Shown in pieces: positions 34,141 to 42,629 of a stretch of DNA of 64,000 nucleotides. Positions within the stretch are counted from its first letter, which is position 1; every line of letters begins with the position of its first letter. Both the position numbers and the translations under genes were made by a program. Source of the stretch: Solibacillus silvestris (lineage in GTDB: Bacteria; Bacillota; Bacilli; Bacillales_A; Planococcaceae); assembly GCA_001586195.1 (NCBI GenBank), contig CP014609.1, positions 93,501 through 157,500 on the forward strand, given 5' to 3'. The notes under the pieces were generated by a model that was given only the letters and a program-made list of their open reading frames with translations, was not told the origin of the DNA and did not search any database.

Positions 34141-36144
34141 TTACAGTAATAACGAAGAAATTTCTTCTGTAGAGCTTGGTTTGCTTACAAAGTAACCTTG
34201 GATGAAATCACAGCCGATGCTTGTCAGGAATTGCATTTGTTCTTCTGTTTCCACACCTTCAGCAACGACCGTCAGATTCATTGATTTTCCTAGTTGTACC
34301 ATACCGTTTACGAGCTGCTGGTTTTTTTTCGATTTCAGCGAGTGGATAAATGTCTGGTCGATTTTTAAAATGGAAATAGGTAAAAGCTGCATGTAACGGA
34401 ATGAGCCATAACCTGTTCCAAAGTCATCAAGCACAAAGACGATGCCTTCTTTTTCAAGTGCACGCATTTGCTTAATAATTCCTGTTTCGGCCTCAGCTTC
34501 CAATGCAAACTTTTCGGTAATTTCGATTTGCAGTAAATTTGCCGGACAGCCAGTACGTTCAAGTGTTTCCAAAATTGACTTGGCCATATTTTTATCACGG
34601 AATTCGCGTACAGAAGAGTTGATGCTCACTTTAATTGCATGGCCCGCATTCTTCCATAGGACCGCCTGTTCACATGCTTTTTCCAGCATAAACGAACCGA
34701 TATTATTTATTAGACCTGTCTCTTCCGCGATAGGGATCAGTTCATCAGGTGATACTGCGCCGATTTCCTCATCATCCCAACGCACTAATGCCTCAACAGC
34801 TGTAATATTACCACTTTTTAAATCAACTTGAGGCTGGTATAGAACATGAAGATTTTTCTGATCTAATGCAAGCAGTAATCGCTTTTCAACAATCGATCTG
34901 CGGTTTAATGCAGCATGTGAAGATTTTGATAAAGAGACGATGCTGTCACCGCCCGCACTGCGTACAGAAGCTATCGTAGCCAATGATGCCTTCATTAATT
35001 GAGAGAAAGTCATTTGATCTTCCGGGAAGCGTGTAATCCCGCCGCTTAATGATAGGGGAACTGCCACATTTCCGCTGTAGATTGGATTTTGCTGTAAATA
35101 ATTCAGGAAACCTTGTGTAAACCATTCTGGCAATGGTGTAATTACGACAAATTCACTTTCATTAATACGAGCCATCGTACTATCTTGGAAATACATTTTC
35201 ATGCGTTTCGTAAATTCTACGATAAGGGAATTTCCGGCTACGCCATCATGCAAATCCTTAATTGTGTAAAACTTATCAATACTTAAGTAAACAAATGAAA
35301 AATGCCGGTCTTCTTCAATCATTTCCCCGATAATTTGTTCCAGACGATGAACATTCATCATTCCTGTTTCTGTATCAATATATGCGATTTTCTCCAGCTG
35401 AAACTGAATTTTTTTCTCTTTTGTAATATTTCGCTCAATCAGCAAAAACTCGTTCTTTTCAGATGTTTGACCCATCATTGGAATGGCCGTTAAATGTACC
35501 CAGTAAAGTTGCTCATCTTTTGTCAATTGCTCGACTTCACCTTGCCAAACTTGTCCGTTTTGCAATGTTTTCCAAATTTCTAAAACAACTTTTTCTGATT
35601 CGGGATTTTGCGGGAACAATTGCCACAATGTTTTACCGATGACCCGTTTTGGTGTCCAGTGGCTTGCTGTTAAAAATTGCTGATTTGTTTGAGTGATAAA
35701 GCCGTCCTGGTCAAGTGTAACAGTCATGAATGATTGGTGGATCCCATTTTTAAGGTCCACTAAATGTTGCTGTTCTTCATCCATTAAACGAACTTCTTCA
35801 TTTGGAATACAAAGAACAGAAATCGCTTGTTCATTTAAGAAAACTGTCGGCTTCGTATAAAGGGTACATATTTTGGAAGATTGTCCTTTTAATGAAAGAG
35901 GGATGTTGTGCAAACATAACGCTACCGAACCGGTTAAAATGGTTTCAATGACATCGTCACCTACTTCTGAAAAAAGCGTGTCGTGTATGGACTTACCTAT
36001 TAGTTCTTTTGTCTCTTTTGATATATAGTCCAAATGACTGATATTTTCATGGACGAGTGTGCCATTAGGTGAGAGTACAAAAGAAGGGAAAGGGGTATCT
36101 AGTAGTGGCTCAGTACTAGTAGAATAGATTTGTTCTTTTGTCAT
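34141..36144 (-). CDS. PAS-GGDEF(degenerate)-EAL protein
   Basis: A 667-aa cytoplasmic signalling protein: PAS domains (about 10-105 and 120-245), a GGDEF-type domain (about 255-400) whose active site reads RINESEF instead of RxGGDEF, and an EAL domain (about 415-660). The EAL part keeps EALVRW, NSSVREF, ITEK, LDDFGTGYGSF, KIDQTFI and VAEGVETEEQ, so c-di-GMP phosphodiesterase activity is likely, with the dead cyclase domain as a regulatory GTP sensor or scaffold. AAGGAGA precedes the ATG. Confidence 0.9.
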   Translation of the reverse strand: MTKEQIYSTSTEPLLDTPFPSFVLSPNGTLVHENISHLDYISKETKELIGKSIHDTLFSEVGDDVIETILTGSVALCLHNIPLSLKGQSSKICTLYTKPTVFLNEQAISVLCIPNEEVRLMDEEQQHLVDLKNGIHQSFMTVTLDQDGFITQTNQQFLTASHWTPKRVIGKTLWQLFPQNPESEKVVLEIWKTLQNGQVWQGEVEQLTKDEQLYWVHLTAIPMMGQTSEKNEFLLIERNITKEKKIQFQLEKIAYIDTETGMMNVHRLEQIIGEMIEEDRHFSFVYLSIDKFYTIKDLHDGVAGNSLIVEFTKRMKMYFQDSTMARINESEFVVITPLPEWFTQGFLNYLQQNPIYSGNVAVPLSLSGGITRFPEDQMTFSQLMKASLATIASVRSAGGDSIVSLSKSSHAALNRRSIVEKRLLLALDQKNLHVLYQPQVDLKSGNITAVEALVRWDDEEIGAVSPDELIPIAEETGLINNIGSFMLEKACEQAVLWKNAGHAIKVSINSSVREFRDKNMAKSILETLERTGCPANLLQIEITEKFALEAEAETGIIKQMRALEKEGIVFVLDDFGTGYGSFRYMQLLPISILKIDQTFIHSLKSKKNQQLVNGMVQLGKSMNLTVVAEGVETEEQMQFLTSIGCDFIQGYFVSKPSSTEEISSLLL

Positions 36145-36454
36145 AAGTTAAGTCTCCTTAATTAATTAATTCATATTGCAATTATAATTAAATAACATAG
36201 TTTAGTCATTTAAGATGAATTTTTATTTGTAAAAATTAATCATGCATAGGATTATTATACCTTATTATTGGGTAATAAGTAGTTAAATTTATGCATCTTT
36301 ACTAGAATAATTGTATCATGAAGTTTTTTTGTTTTTAATGAAAAGAATATTTGTGAAAAGATAAATTTGAAGGGATTCATGCGTGAGTATTGCGTTACTT
36401 CGATAGCTTTACTAAAATAAAGAAATTATAGTAGTTAGAATTGGAGTAGAAAGA
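36145..36454. other. AT-rich intergenic region between divergent genes
   Basis: No gene, array or riboswitch recognised. It holds the promoter regions of the EAL gene and of the divergent GNAT gene. Confidence 0.5.
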
Positions 36455-37330
36455 ATGAATTTATCGGCAATAACAGTGTCGTTTCCATTAGATGAAGAAA
36501 CATATGAAGAATTACAGAAATTATGTAAAACAGCGGCCGTCTGTGATGGCGTAGTATTAAATCAAGTAATGAATTTACCGATAGCGAAAAGCTATGAAAT
36601 ACGGGGATTTTATGTTCTTGTATATGATGATGAAAAGAATTTATTGGTCGGAGCAGGTACTGCTGTCGATTTGATGGGATTAAATACGTATGAATGGTCG
36701 ATGCTCGTTGCACCAATGTACCGTCACCTTGGAATTGGTACGGCAATTTTGAATGTGCTGAAAGATGGCATGGCGATGCGTGAAAGTGAAGGAGAACTTG
36801 CATTAATCATGGAAGGTTCTCATTACGGCAAAGAATTTCTTCAAAAGAATGGGTATTTATACAGCTTTTCTGAAGCGACATTGGAAGCCCGTGCAGAAGT
36901 TCTTCAAAAAGAGGGAGCTGTTACCTTACGCCCATTTATGCAAAAGGATACCGAAGCACTTGTCACGATTTTCAGTGATGCGTTTGGCGATATGCGTGAG
37001 GAGTCATTGGAATTAATCGAGTTTAATACAACGACTGAAGGCCTAGTCATGTGGACAGCCGAAATTGATGGTGAAGTTGTGGGAACAGTGACGACTCGTA
37101 AAGAAGGCGAAGTACAATGGATTACGGCATTTGCTGTTTCCCCTAAAAGACAGCGTCAAGGAATCGGTACACAAATTTTAAACTTCGTGAAAGATTATGC
37201 GCTTCGGTCAGGTGACAAGACAATTTTACTCGATGTGGAAGTCGAAAACATGGCAGCCCTTCATGTATATGAAAAAGCCGGTTTTATGAAGTCATCCCAG
37301 CTTGATTACTATATTTATATTGGATTGTAA
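36455..37330 (+). CDS. Tandem GNAT acetyltransferase
   Basis: A 291-aa protein with two GNAT folds. The first (about 1-140) has LVAPMYRHLGIGTAILNVL; the second (about 150-291) has AVSPKRQRQGIGTQILNFVK and VEVENMAALHVYEKAGF. Both acetyl-CoA loops look intact. The substrate is unknown. It ends at a terminator. Confidence 0.85.
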   Translation: MNLSAITVSFPLDEETYEELQKLCKTAAVCDGVVLNQVMNLPIAKSYEIRGFYVLVYDDEKNLLVGAGTAVDLMGLNTYEWSMLVAPMYRHLGIGTAILNVLKDGMAMRESEGELALIMEGSHYGKEFLQKNGYLYSFSEATLEARAEVLQKEGAVTLRPFMQKDTEALVTIFSDAFGDMREESLELIEFNTTTEGLVMWTAEIDGEVVGTVTTRKEGEVQWITAFAVSPKRQRQGIGTQILNFVKDYALRSGDKTILLDVEVENMAALHVYEKAGFMKSSQLDYYIYIGL

Positions 37331-37357
37331 GCCAGTAGATTTAAGTGCTTACGAAGC

Positions 37358-37388
37358 AAACGTTCATGATTATATGAACGTTTTTTTT
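37358..37388 (+). terminator. Terminator after the double GNAT
   Basis: AAACGTTCAT / ATGAACGTTT stem with T residues. Confidence 0.85.
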
Positions 37389-37499
37389 ATGCGAAAAAAG
37401 AACGATAATGATTGGTTTCTTGGTTTTGAAGATCCTTTAAACATTAATCAGACAAACAAAATTATAGTGAAATCAGGCAATTACCAAAGGGGGGATATT

Positions 37500-38084
37500 T
37501 TGAAAGTATTGATTGTTTCAATGTCTACTTTGTTTATCGAAGCATTACAAATAGCGATTCGTGATAAGCGCCCGGCTTGGCAAGTAGATACTTATGCCAT
37601 TCAAGCTCCTCTTTTTAATCAGGCATTACGGAAAAAGATTAAAGAACAGTGTATTGATGTAGTGGTAATTGAAACAACAAACCAGCATTTTGCGCTGATT
37701 ATTGAAAGTTTAAAAAAAGTGAAGGGCCCCGAAGTAGACATTATGCTTCTTGTAGATTCAAGAATGGGGGAGGTTTACCATCTATTAAAAGATGAAGAAC
37801 GCTGGGCAAGTGTGACAAAAAATACAAGGTTGGACGAATTTGTACTACTGATGGAATCGTTTAAGAGTAATATATCAAATTTACTTGAGGTTTCATTAAA
37901 AGAGTTGGATAAAAAAATCCTAAGAGATTTAGCGGTTGGTCATACATTTGAGTTCATCCAGCATAAACGGGGGATGTCAGCAGAAGAAATTGATCAGTCA
38001 CTTTATCGGATTAATACCTATTTTAAAGTACCGAATTATATCGAGTCGATCAGTAAGGCATTTGAACAGAAAATCATTACGTAG
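37500..38084 (+). CDS. Pseudo-receiver regulator with degenerate LuxR-type C-terminus
   Basis: A 194-aa protein that starts at TTG 37500 after AAAGGGGGG; longer frames run back through the terminator at 37358 and are rejected. The N-terminus (MKVLIVSMSTLFIEALQIAI) has receiver topology, but the phospho-acceptor segment reads DVVVIETTNQ, with no Asp at the usual place. The C-terminus resembles a worn helix-turn-helix. It probably acts without phosphorylation. It leads the cluster of a 25-aa peptide and a NatAB-like exporter. Confidence 0.6.
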   Translation: MKVLIVSMSTLFIEALQIAIRDKRPAWQVDTYAIQAPLFNQALRKKIKEQCIDVVVIETTNQHFALIIESLKKVKGPEVDIMLLVDSRMGEVYHLLKDEERWASVTKNTRLDEFVLLMESFKSNISNLLEVSLKELDKKILRDLAVGHTFEFIQHKRGMSAEEIDQSLYRINTYFKVPNYIESISKAFEQKIIT

Positions 38085-38109
38085 TTAAACATAAAAGGAG
38101 GCAAAAAAA

Positions 38110-38187
38110 ATGAAAAATATTTTAAGAACTGTAGTTGGAGTTGGTATTGGAGTCGTCGTTATTTCTATTATTAAAATGTTCAGCTAA
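38110..38187 (+). CDS. 25-aa hydrophobic peptide
   Basis: ATG 38110 follows AAAGGAGG at good spacing. The product is MKNILRTVVGVGIGVVVISI then IKMFS: a Lys/Arg start and one hydrophobic helix of about 17 residues. The ABC ATPase gene begins 16 bp later with its own GGGAGG. It is a probable true small membrane peptide, coupled to the exporter; it lacks the cysteine and tail of AgrD-type pheromones. Confidence 0.6.
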   Translation: MKNILRTVVGVGIGVVVISIIKMFS

Positions 38188-38203
38188 GGGAGGAACGGTG
38201 CAA

Positions 38204-39103
38204 ATGACCTTTCAAATTAAAAATTTAAATAAAAGCTTTGGCAATAAAAAAGCAGTGAACAATATTTCCATTCAATTAGAAGAAGGACAAATCCTTGGTA
38301 TGCTAGGCAGAAATGGTGCAGGAAAAACAACAACCATACGTATGATGCTAGAGCTGATTCCTAAGGATAGTGGTCAAATCTTATGGAAAGGAAAGCCTTT
38401 CTCAAAGAAAAACTTGAAAATAGGTTACTTACCTGAGGAACGTGGACTTTACGCTAAAATGAATGTTTTAGATCAAATTATTTACTTTGGTATGTTGGAA
38501 GGTATGAGCAAAAAAGAGGCGAAAAGCGAGGCACTAAAGTGGTTGGAAAAGCTTGAAATCTCTTATGCGGCGAAAAAGCGTACCGAACAATTGTCGAAAG
38601 GGAACCAGCAAAAAGTACAATTAATTACTGCGATAATACATGACCCGAATTTTATCATTTTAGATGAGCCGTTTAGCGGGTTAGATCCCGTTAATGCAGA
38701 TATGTTAAAAAGAGTCGTAAAAGAATTAATCGCTAAAAAGAAAACAATCATTTTTTGCAGCCACCAAATGGAACAAGTTGAATCATTCTGCAGCCAAATC
38801 TGTATTTTAAAGGATGGGAATATGATTGTTTCTGACAAGTTGGCAAATGTAAAGAGCTCCTATGACTACCGTTACTTGGAGCTGGAAACTTCAGCTGCCG
38901 ACTTGAAGGACTATCTTACGCTTAAACAATATGATTTCACCGAGGAAAACAACCGTTATAAGTTACGAATTCCAAGAAGCGAAAAAATATATCAGCTCAT
39001 TCAGGAGTTTGGCGAGAAATTCGAACTTCAGGGGATTTCGTTAAAAGATCCAAGCTTGCATGAAATCTTTATTGAACGGACGGGAGGCGATGTCATTGCG
39101 TAA
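38204..39103 (+). CDS. natA: NatA-like ABC transporter ATPase
   Basis: A 299-aa ATPase: Walker A LGRNGAGKTT, Q-loop YLPEERGLYAKM, signature LSKGNQQKVQLITAI, Walker B FIILDEPFSGLD and H-loop IIFCSHQMEQ. The C-terminal 80 residues form the DUF4162-type extension of NatA/CcmA-type exporters. ATG 38204 is preferred over GTG 38198 by spacing. With the next gene and the downstream kinase/regulator pair it matches the arrangement of the B. subtilis NatAB/NatKR system for sodium efflux. Confidence 0.87.
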   Translation: MTFQIKNLNKSFGNKKAVNNISIQLEEGQILGMLGRNGAGKTTTIRMMLELIPKDSGQILWKGKPFSKKNLKIGYLPEERGLYAKMNVLDQIIYFGMLEGMSKKEAKSEALKWLEKLEISYAAKKRTEQLSKGNQQKVQLITAIIHDPNFIILDEPFSGLDPVNADMLKRVVKELIAKKKTIIFCSHQMEQVESFCSQICILKDGNMIVSDKLANVKSSYDYRYLELETSAADLKDYLTLKQYDFTEENNRYKLRIPRSEKIYQLIQEFGEKFELQGISLKDPSLHEIFIERTGGDVIA

Positions 39104-40298
39104 TTTCAATATTGTATTCAGCACCGTTTTCAAAGAAGCTGTGAAGACAAAAGCATATATATATATTACGCTCGGCATGCTCGTATTAAGTGTATTGCTA
39201 TTTGCCTCCCCGTCGATTCTTAACAGCTTCACGAAGGACAGTTCAGAAGAAACATATAAACTTGTGAATCGAACATCTTTAGAATTATCCGAACAAGAGC
39301 TATCTGGGGTGGTTGGGAATTGGCAGATTGTAAACGATGGAAGGGTAGAGAGCCTAAAAGAAGAGATTAAAACAGAAGAACTCGCAGGCTTTTTTGTATT
39401 GGAAGATCGATTGGACTTAATGCAGCTAAATATTTTTATGCCAAAAGTGAACAATGAACTACTGCTCACGTTAGAATCTTATATTGAACAAAAGAGAGTG
39501 GCGTCTATTGTGGAAGCTCAATCCATTCATCCGACAGTTGTTCAGGCATTAAACGCACCATTGCAGACTAACTTTGAATCATTATATGAAACAGAGCCAA
39601 ATGCCTTACTTATTGTCTATGGATTGATTGCGATTATGTTTTTAGCCATTTCCACATACGGGAATAATGTCGCATCAGCAATTGCCTCTGAAAAATCTTC
39701 CCGAGTGATGGAGGTCATGATTACAAAGGTAGCGCCAGTACCGATGATGTACGGCAAAATTTTAGGTATTGGACTAGCAAGCTTAGCTCAATTATTTATC
39801 TTTATCGGAGGCCTTCTGTTGTGGGCAAACTTAGGGGTTTTTAATATTCCTGAAGGTTCATTTGTCCAGGCTGTAATAGAGACAATTACTTGGGAAACAG
39901 CAGCATATATTCTCATTTTCTTCATTATTGGATATTTCATCTATGCGACTTTGTTTGCAATTGTAGGATCGATGGTAAGCCGTCCGGATGATTTATCGAG
40001 TGCAACAATGCCAATCGTGATTTTATTAATGGCCAGTTTGACAGTAGAAATATTGTTTGTCATGGATTATCCGGAAGGGACGTTGACAAATGTAACCTCG
40101 TACATTCCATTTACAGCACCAATGAGCGTATTGATTCGTATTGTCTATAATACAATTGCCCCGGTTGAAATTATCGTTTCATTGATGATCATGATTTTAT
40201 TTATTGCCTTATTTGCCGGTGTAGCTGCAAAAATTTACCCAAAAGGCGTTCTGAAATCCGATAGTTTAACAATAAAACAATTATTTCAATTTAAATAA
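39090..40298 (+). CDS. natB: NatB-like ABC-2 permease
   Basis: A 402-aa permease: TM1 (about 20-40), a long extracytoplasmic domain, then five or six TM segments with NVASAIASEKSSRVMEVMIT (the ABC-2 signature). It overlaps natA by 14 bp. ATG 39090 is very close to GGGAGG; TTG 39096 has better spacing and may be the true start. Substrate is Na+ by analogy only; peptide or lipid export is possible. Confidence 0.86.
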   Translation: MSLRNFNIVFSTVFKEAVKTKAYIYITLGMLVLSVLLFASPSILNSFTKDSSEETYKLVNRTSLELSEQELSGVVGNWQIVNDGRVESLKEEIKTEELAGFFVLEDRLDLMQLNIFMPKVNNELLLTLESYIEQKRVASIVEAQSIHPTVVQALNAPLQTNFESLYETEPNALLIVYGLIAIMFLAISTYGNNVASAIASEKSSRVMEVMITKVAPVPMMYGKILGIGLASLAQLFIFIGGLLLWANLGVFNIPEGSFVQAVIETITWETAAYILIFFIIGYFIYATLFAIVGSMVSRPDDLSSATMPIVILLMASLTVEILFVMDYPEGTLTNVTSYIPFTAPMSVLIRIVYNTIAPVEIIVSLMIMILFIALFAGVAAKIYPKGVLKSDSLTIKQLFQFK

Positions 40299-40336
40299 TA
40301 GGTATTCGGTTTTCCTTTATCACAGAAGGTTATAAG

Positions 40337-40378
40337 AGTTTTTTCAAGAGCTAAAGCAGCTTTTGGAAAAACTTTTTA
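40337..40378 (+). terminator. Terminator between natB-like and kinase genes
   Basis: AGTTTTTTCAAGAGCT / AGCTTTTGGAAAAACT stem with T run. The kinase operon therefore has its own promoter. Confidence 0.7.
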
Positions 40379-40435
40379 ATTTTATTAATTAGTATATAAT
40401 GGATATAAAGTAAAATTATAACGGAGTGGTAATGA

Positions 40436-41737
40436 GTGGATGGACTTACAATTGAATTCATTTTATTGTTCATTATTCAATATATAATGTTACTATTTTT
40501 TAGCACATATGTATTGGACTTGTCATGGTCAAAAAAACAATTACTAACGATTTTACTAATTATATTTTTACCAACTTTTATATTGTTTCAATTTTTTGAT
40601 GCAATCTCGATTTTATATTATTTAGCTATATTGGCAATAATGATTTATCGCAAAACCCGTGTCGTTATTCATATTTTCCATGTATTTATGGCCCTTATTT
40701 TTTTAGTTATTTCGGATAATATTTCAAGTATAGTGATTTTCTATTTGCTTGGTGGAATCAACAATGAACAACTAACATTTTTCAGCTTTACGATATTGTT
40801 CATTTTATTGGGCTTACTTTTTGCTTTTTGTTATAAACGCATTGCTAAATATTTGATTAATCGATGGGTATTCCATCATTACGTATCCTATATACTAGTG
40901 TTTCTCAGTGTAATTACAGTAGTGTTTATGTATATCAACATCATGAATATTGACCATGAAAATTTTAATGAGAGCGTCCAGAATAATTTGGCAATGTTTT
41001 TGATTTATCTAGCATTACTGACAATCAGTATTTTTGTCATTGTCTTTTTAGCAATTAAACAATTTAAAATGGAACAACGGGAACAAGAAATAAATAACTT
41101 CGAATCCTATGTTGCCTCACTTGAACAAATTAATCAGGATATGCGTAAGTTTAAACATGATTACGTTAATATCTTATCTTCTTTACGTACATTTATTGAT
41201 GATAAAAATTATGAGGGTCTCCATACATACTTTTATGACCATATATTAGAAACGAATCATCAGGAACAATTAAATCAGCAAGCGATGATGGTGTTGAATA
41301 ATCTAAAAATAAATAGTTTGAAAGGGTTATTAACGACAAAAATCTTACAGGCACAATCCCATCACGTTCCCTTTCATATTGAAATTGTGGAAGAAATCAA
41401 TGATATACCGGTAGATCCGATTATTTTAAACCGTATGGTAGGTATTGTGCTGGACAATGCAATTGAAGCAGCACGGGAAATCGAGAATGGCCAAGTACGC
41501 GTTGCCTTTATTCAAATAAATGAAGCCATTTTATTAGTCGTAACTAACAAATTTGATGAATCTACAAATATAAAAGTACATGAAATTTACCAAGAGGGTT
41601 TTTCAACTAAGGGAGAGAGTCGAGGTATAGGCTTAGCTAATTTACGTCAAATGAAAAATAAATTACAAAATGTTAGTTTAAACACGAAAATTAGCCCTCC
41701 TTATTTTATTCAGGAAATGGAGTTTAAAAAGGGGTAG
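40436..41737 (+). CDS. natK: GHKL sensor kinase (NatK/AgrC type)
   Basis: A 433-aa membrane kinase: six TM segments in residues 1-205, a coiled linker with the acceptor-His region MRKFKHDYVNILSSLRTF, and a GHKL ATPase domain (NRMVGIVLDNAIEAAREIEN; GESRGIGLANLRQMKN). This is the AgrC/NatK layout. The GTG start follows GGAG. It pairs with the LytTR regulator 5 bp downstream. Confidence 0.87.
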   Translation: MDGLTIEFILLFIIQYIMLLFFSTYVLDLSWSKKQLLTILLIIFLPTFILFQFFDAISILYYLAILAIMIYRKTRVVIHIFHVFMALIFLVISDNISSIVIFYLLGGINNEQLTFFSFTILFILLGLLFAFCYKRIAKYLINRWVFHHYVSYILVFLSVITVVFMYINIMNIDHENFNESVQNNLAMFLIYLALLTISIFVIVFLAIKQFKMEQREQEINNFESYVASLEQINQDMRKFKHDYVNILSSLRTFIDDKNYEGLHTYFYDHILETNHQEQLNQQAMMVLNNLKINSLKGLLTTKILQAQSHHVPFHIEIVEEINDIPVDPIILNRMVGIVLDNAIEAAREIENGQVRVAFIQINEAILLVVTNKFDESTNIKVHEIYQEGFSTKGESRGIGLANLRQMKNKLQNVSLNTKISPPYFIQEMEFKKG

Positions 41738-41742
41738 ATTAT

Positions 41743-42477
41743 ATGAATATTGTTATTTGTGAAGATGATCGAGTTCAATTGGAGAAAACGAAAGAAATAA
41801 TCGAGAACTACGCTATGATGGAAGATAACGGAATAAAAGTAGTACTTGCTACAGCTAATCCTCATGATGTTTTATCATTTTTACAAGAAGACAAGGCGGA
41901 CTGTTATTTTTTGGATATCGATTTAAAAGACGAAATTACAGGTATTACATTAGGAAGCAAAATTCGGGAAGAGGATCCTATTGCCAGCTTAGTGTATATT
42001 ACAACACATGCAGAAATGAGCTTTCTTACGTTTATTTATAAATTGGCTGCACTAGATTTTATTATTAAAGATAATCCGGATTCGTTAAAGGAAAAGTTAT
42101 TGTCAACTTTAAAAGAGGCTCATCGACGTTATTTAAAGTTGGGTGAACAAGACAACATTCAAAAACTGCAAATCAAAACAACGGGACGTACGCATAATAT
42201 CGATTTTCAAAATATTTATTTTTTTGAAGCTTCACCAGACTCCCATAAAATTATCTTACATTTGGAAAATGAATATATTGAATTTTACGGACGGTTAAAA
42301 AATTATGAAGGGTTACATCCTGATTTTTACCGCTGTCATAAATCTTTTATAGTGAATAAAAGTAAGATAAAGAACATTGATTCAAAAGAAAGATCTATTA
42401 ATTTAGATAATGGTGAACTTTGCTATGCATCAGCAAGGCTTATTAAAGGTTTGTTAAAGGAAACTACTTTTACTTGA
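41743..42477 (+). CDS. natR: LytTR response regulator (NatR/AgrA type)
   Basis: A 244-aa regulator: receiver domain with EDDR at the N-terminus and acceptor Asp in CYFLDIDLKDEITG (about 60), then a LytTR DNA-binding domain (about 140-244) with IYFFEASPDSHKIILHL and FYRCHKSFIVNKSKIKNID. AAAAAGGGG overlaps the kinase stop. It probably drives the exporter genes upstream. Confidence 0.9.
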   Translation: MNIVICEDDRVQLEKTKEIIENYAMMEDNGIKVVLATANPHDVLSFLQEDKADCYFLDIDLKDEITGITLGSKIREEDPIASLVYITTHAEMSFLTFIYKLAALDFIIKDNPDSLKEKLLSTLKEAHRRYLKLGEQDNIQKLQIKTTGRTHNIDFQNIYFFEASPDSHKIILHLENEYIEFYGRLKNYEGLHPDFYRCHKSFIVNKSKIKNIDSKERSINLDNGELCYASARLIKGLLKETTFT

Positions 42478-42515
42478 AGGGTGAAGGGGATTGGATACAG
42501 CGCTTTCCACTGTAA

Positions 42516-42550
42516 GCCCGCCTCTATAGCGTAACGGTATAAAGGCGGGC
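42516..42550. other. Long GC-rich hairpin without T tail
   Basis: GCCCGCCT-C-TATA-G-CG / CG-G-TATA-A-AGGCGGGC with a TAA loop forms a stem of about 16 bp. It is the most GC-rich feature nearby and has no T run on either side. It may be a transcription barrier or structured RNA between natR and the convergent helD. Confidence 0.5.
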
Positions 42551-42629
42551 ACAAAGAACAGCGGAATTAACTAAAGAGCTATATGAGAACACTCTATAAC
42601 TTGTTAGGTTAATAAACGCATACCTGCGT

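Noticed and set aside
37302..37499. Longer N-terminus for the pseudo-receiver regulator
   Set aside because: It would run through the end of the GNAT gene and the terminator at 37358; TTG 37500 has a strong ribosome site.
38110..38187. AgrD-type autoinducer for the 25-aa peptide
   Set aside because: No Cys or Ser ring motif, no acidic tail and no AgrB protease gene nearby.
42516..42550. tRNA or intrinsic terminator
   Set aside because: No cloverleaf or anticodon arm; no T run on either strand.
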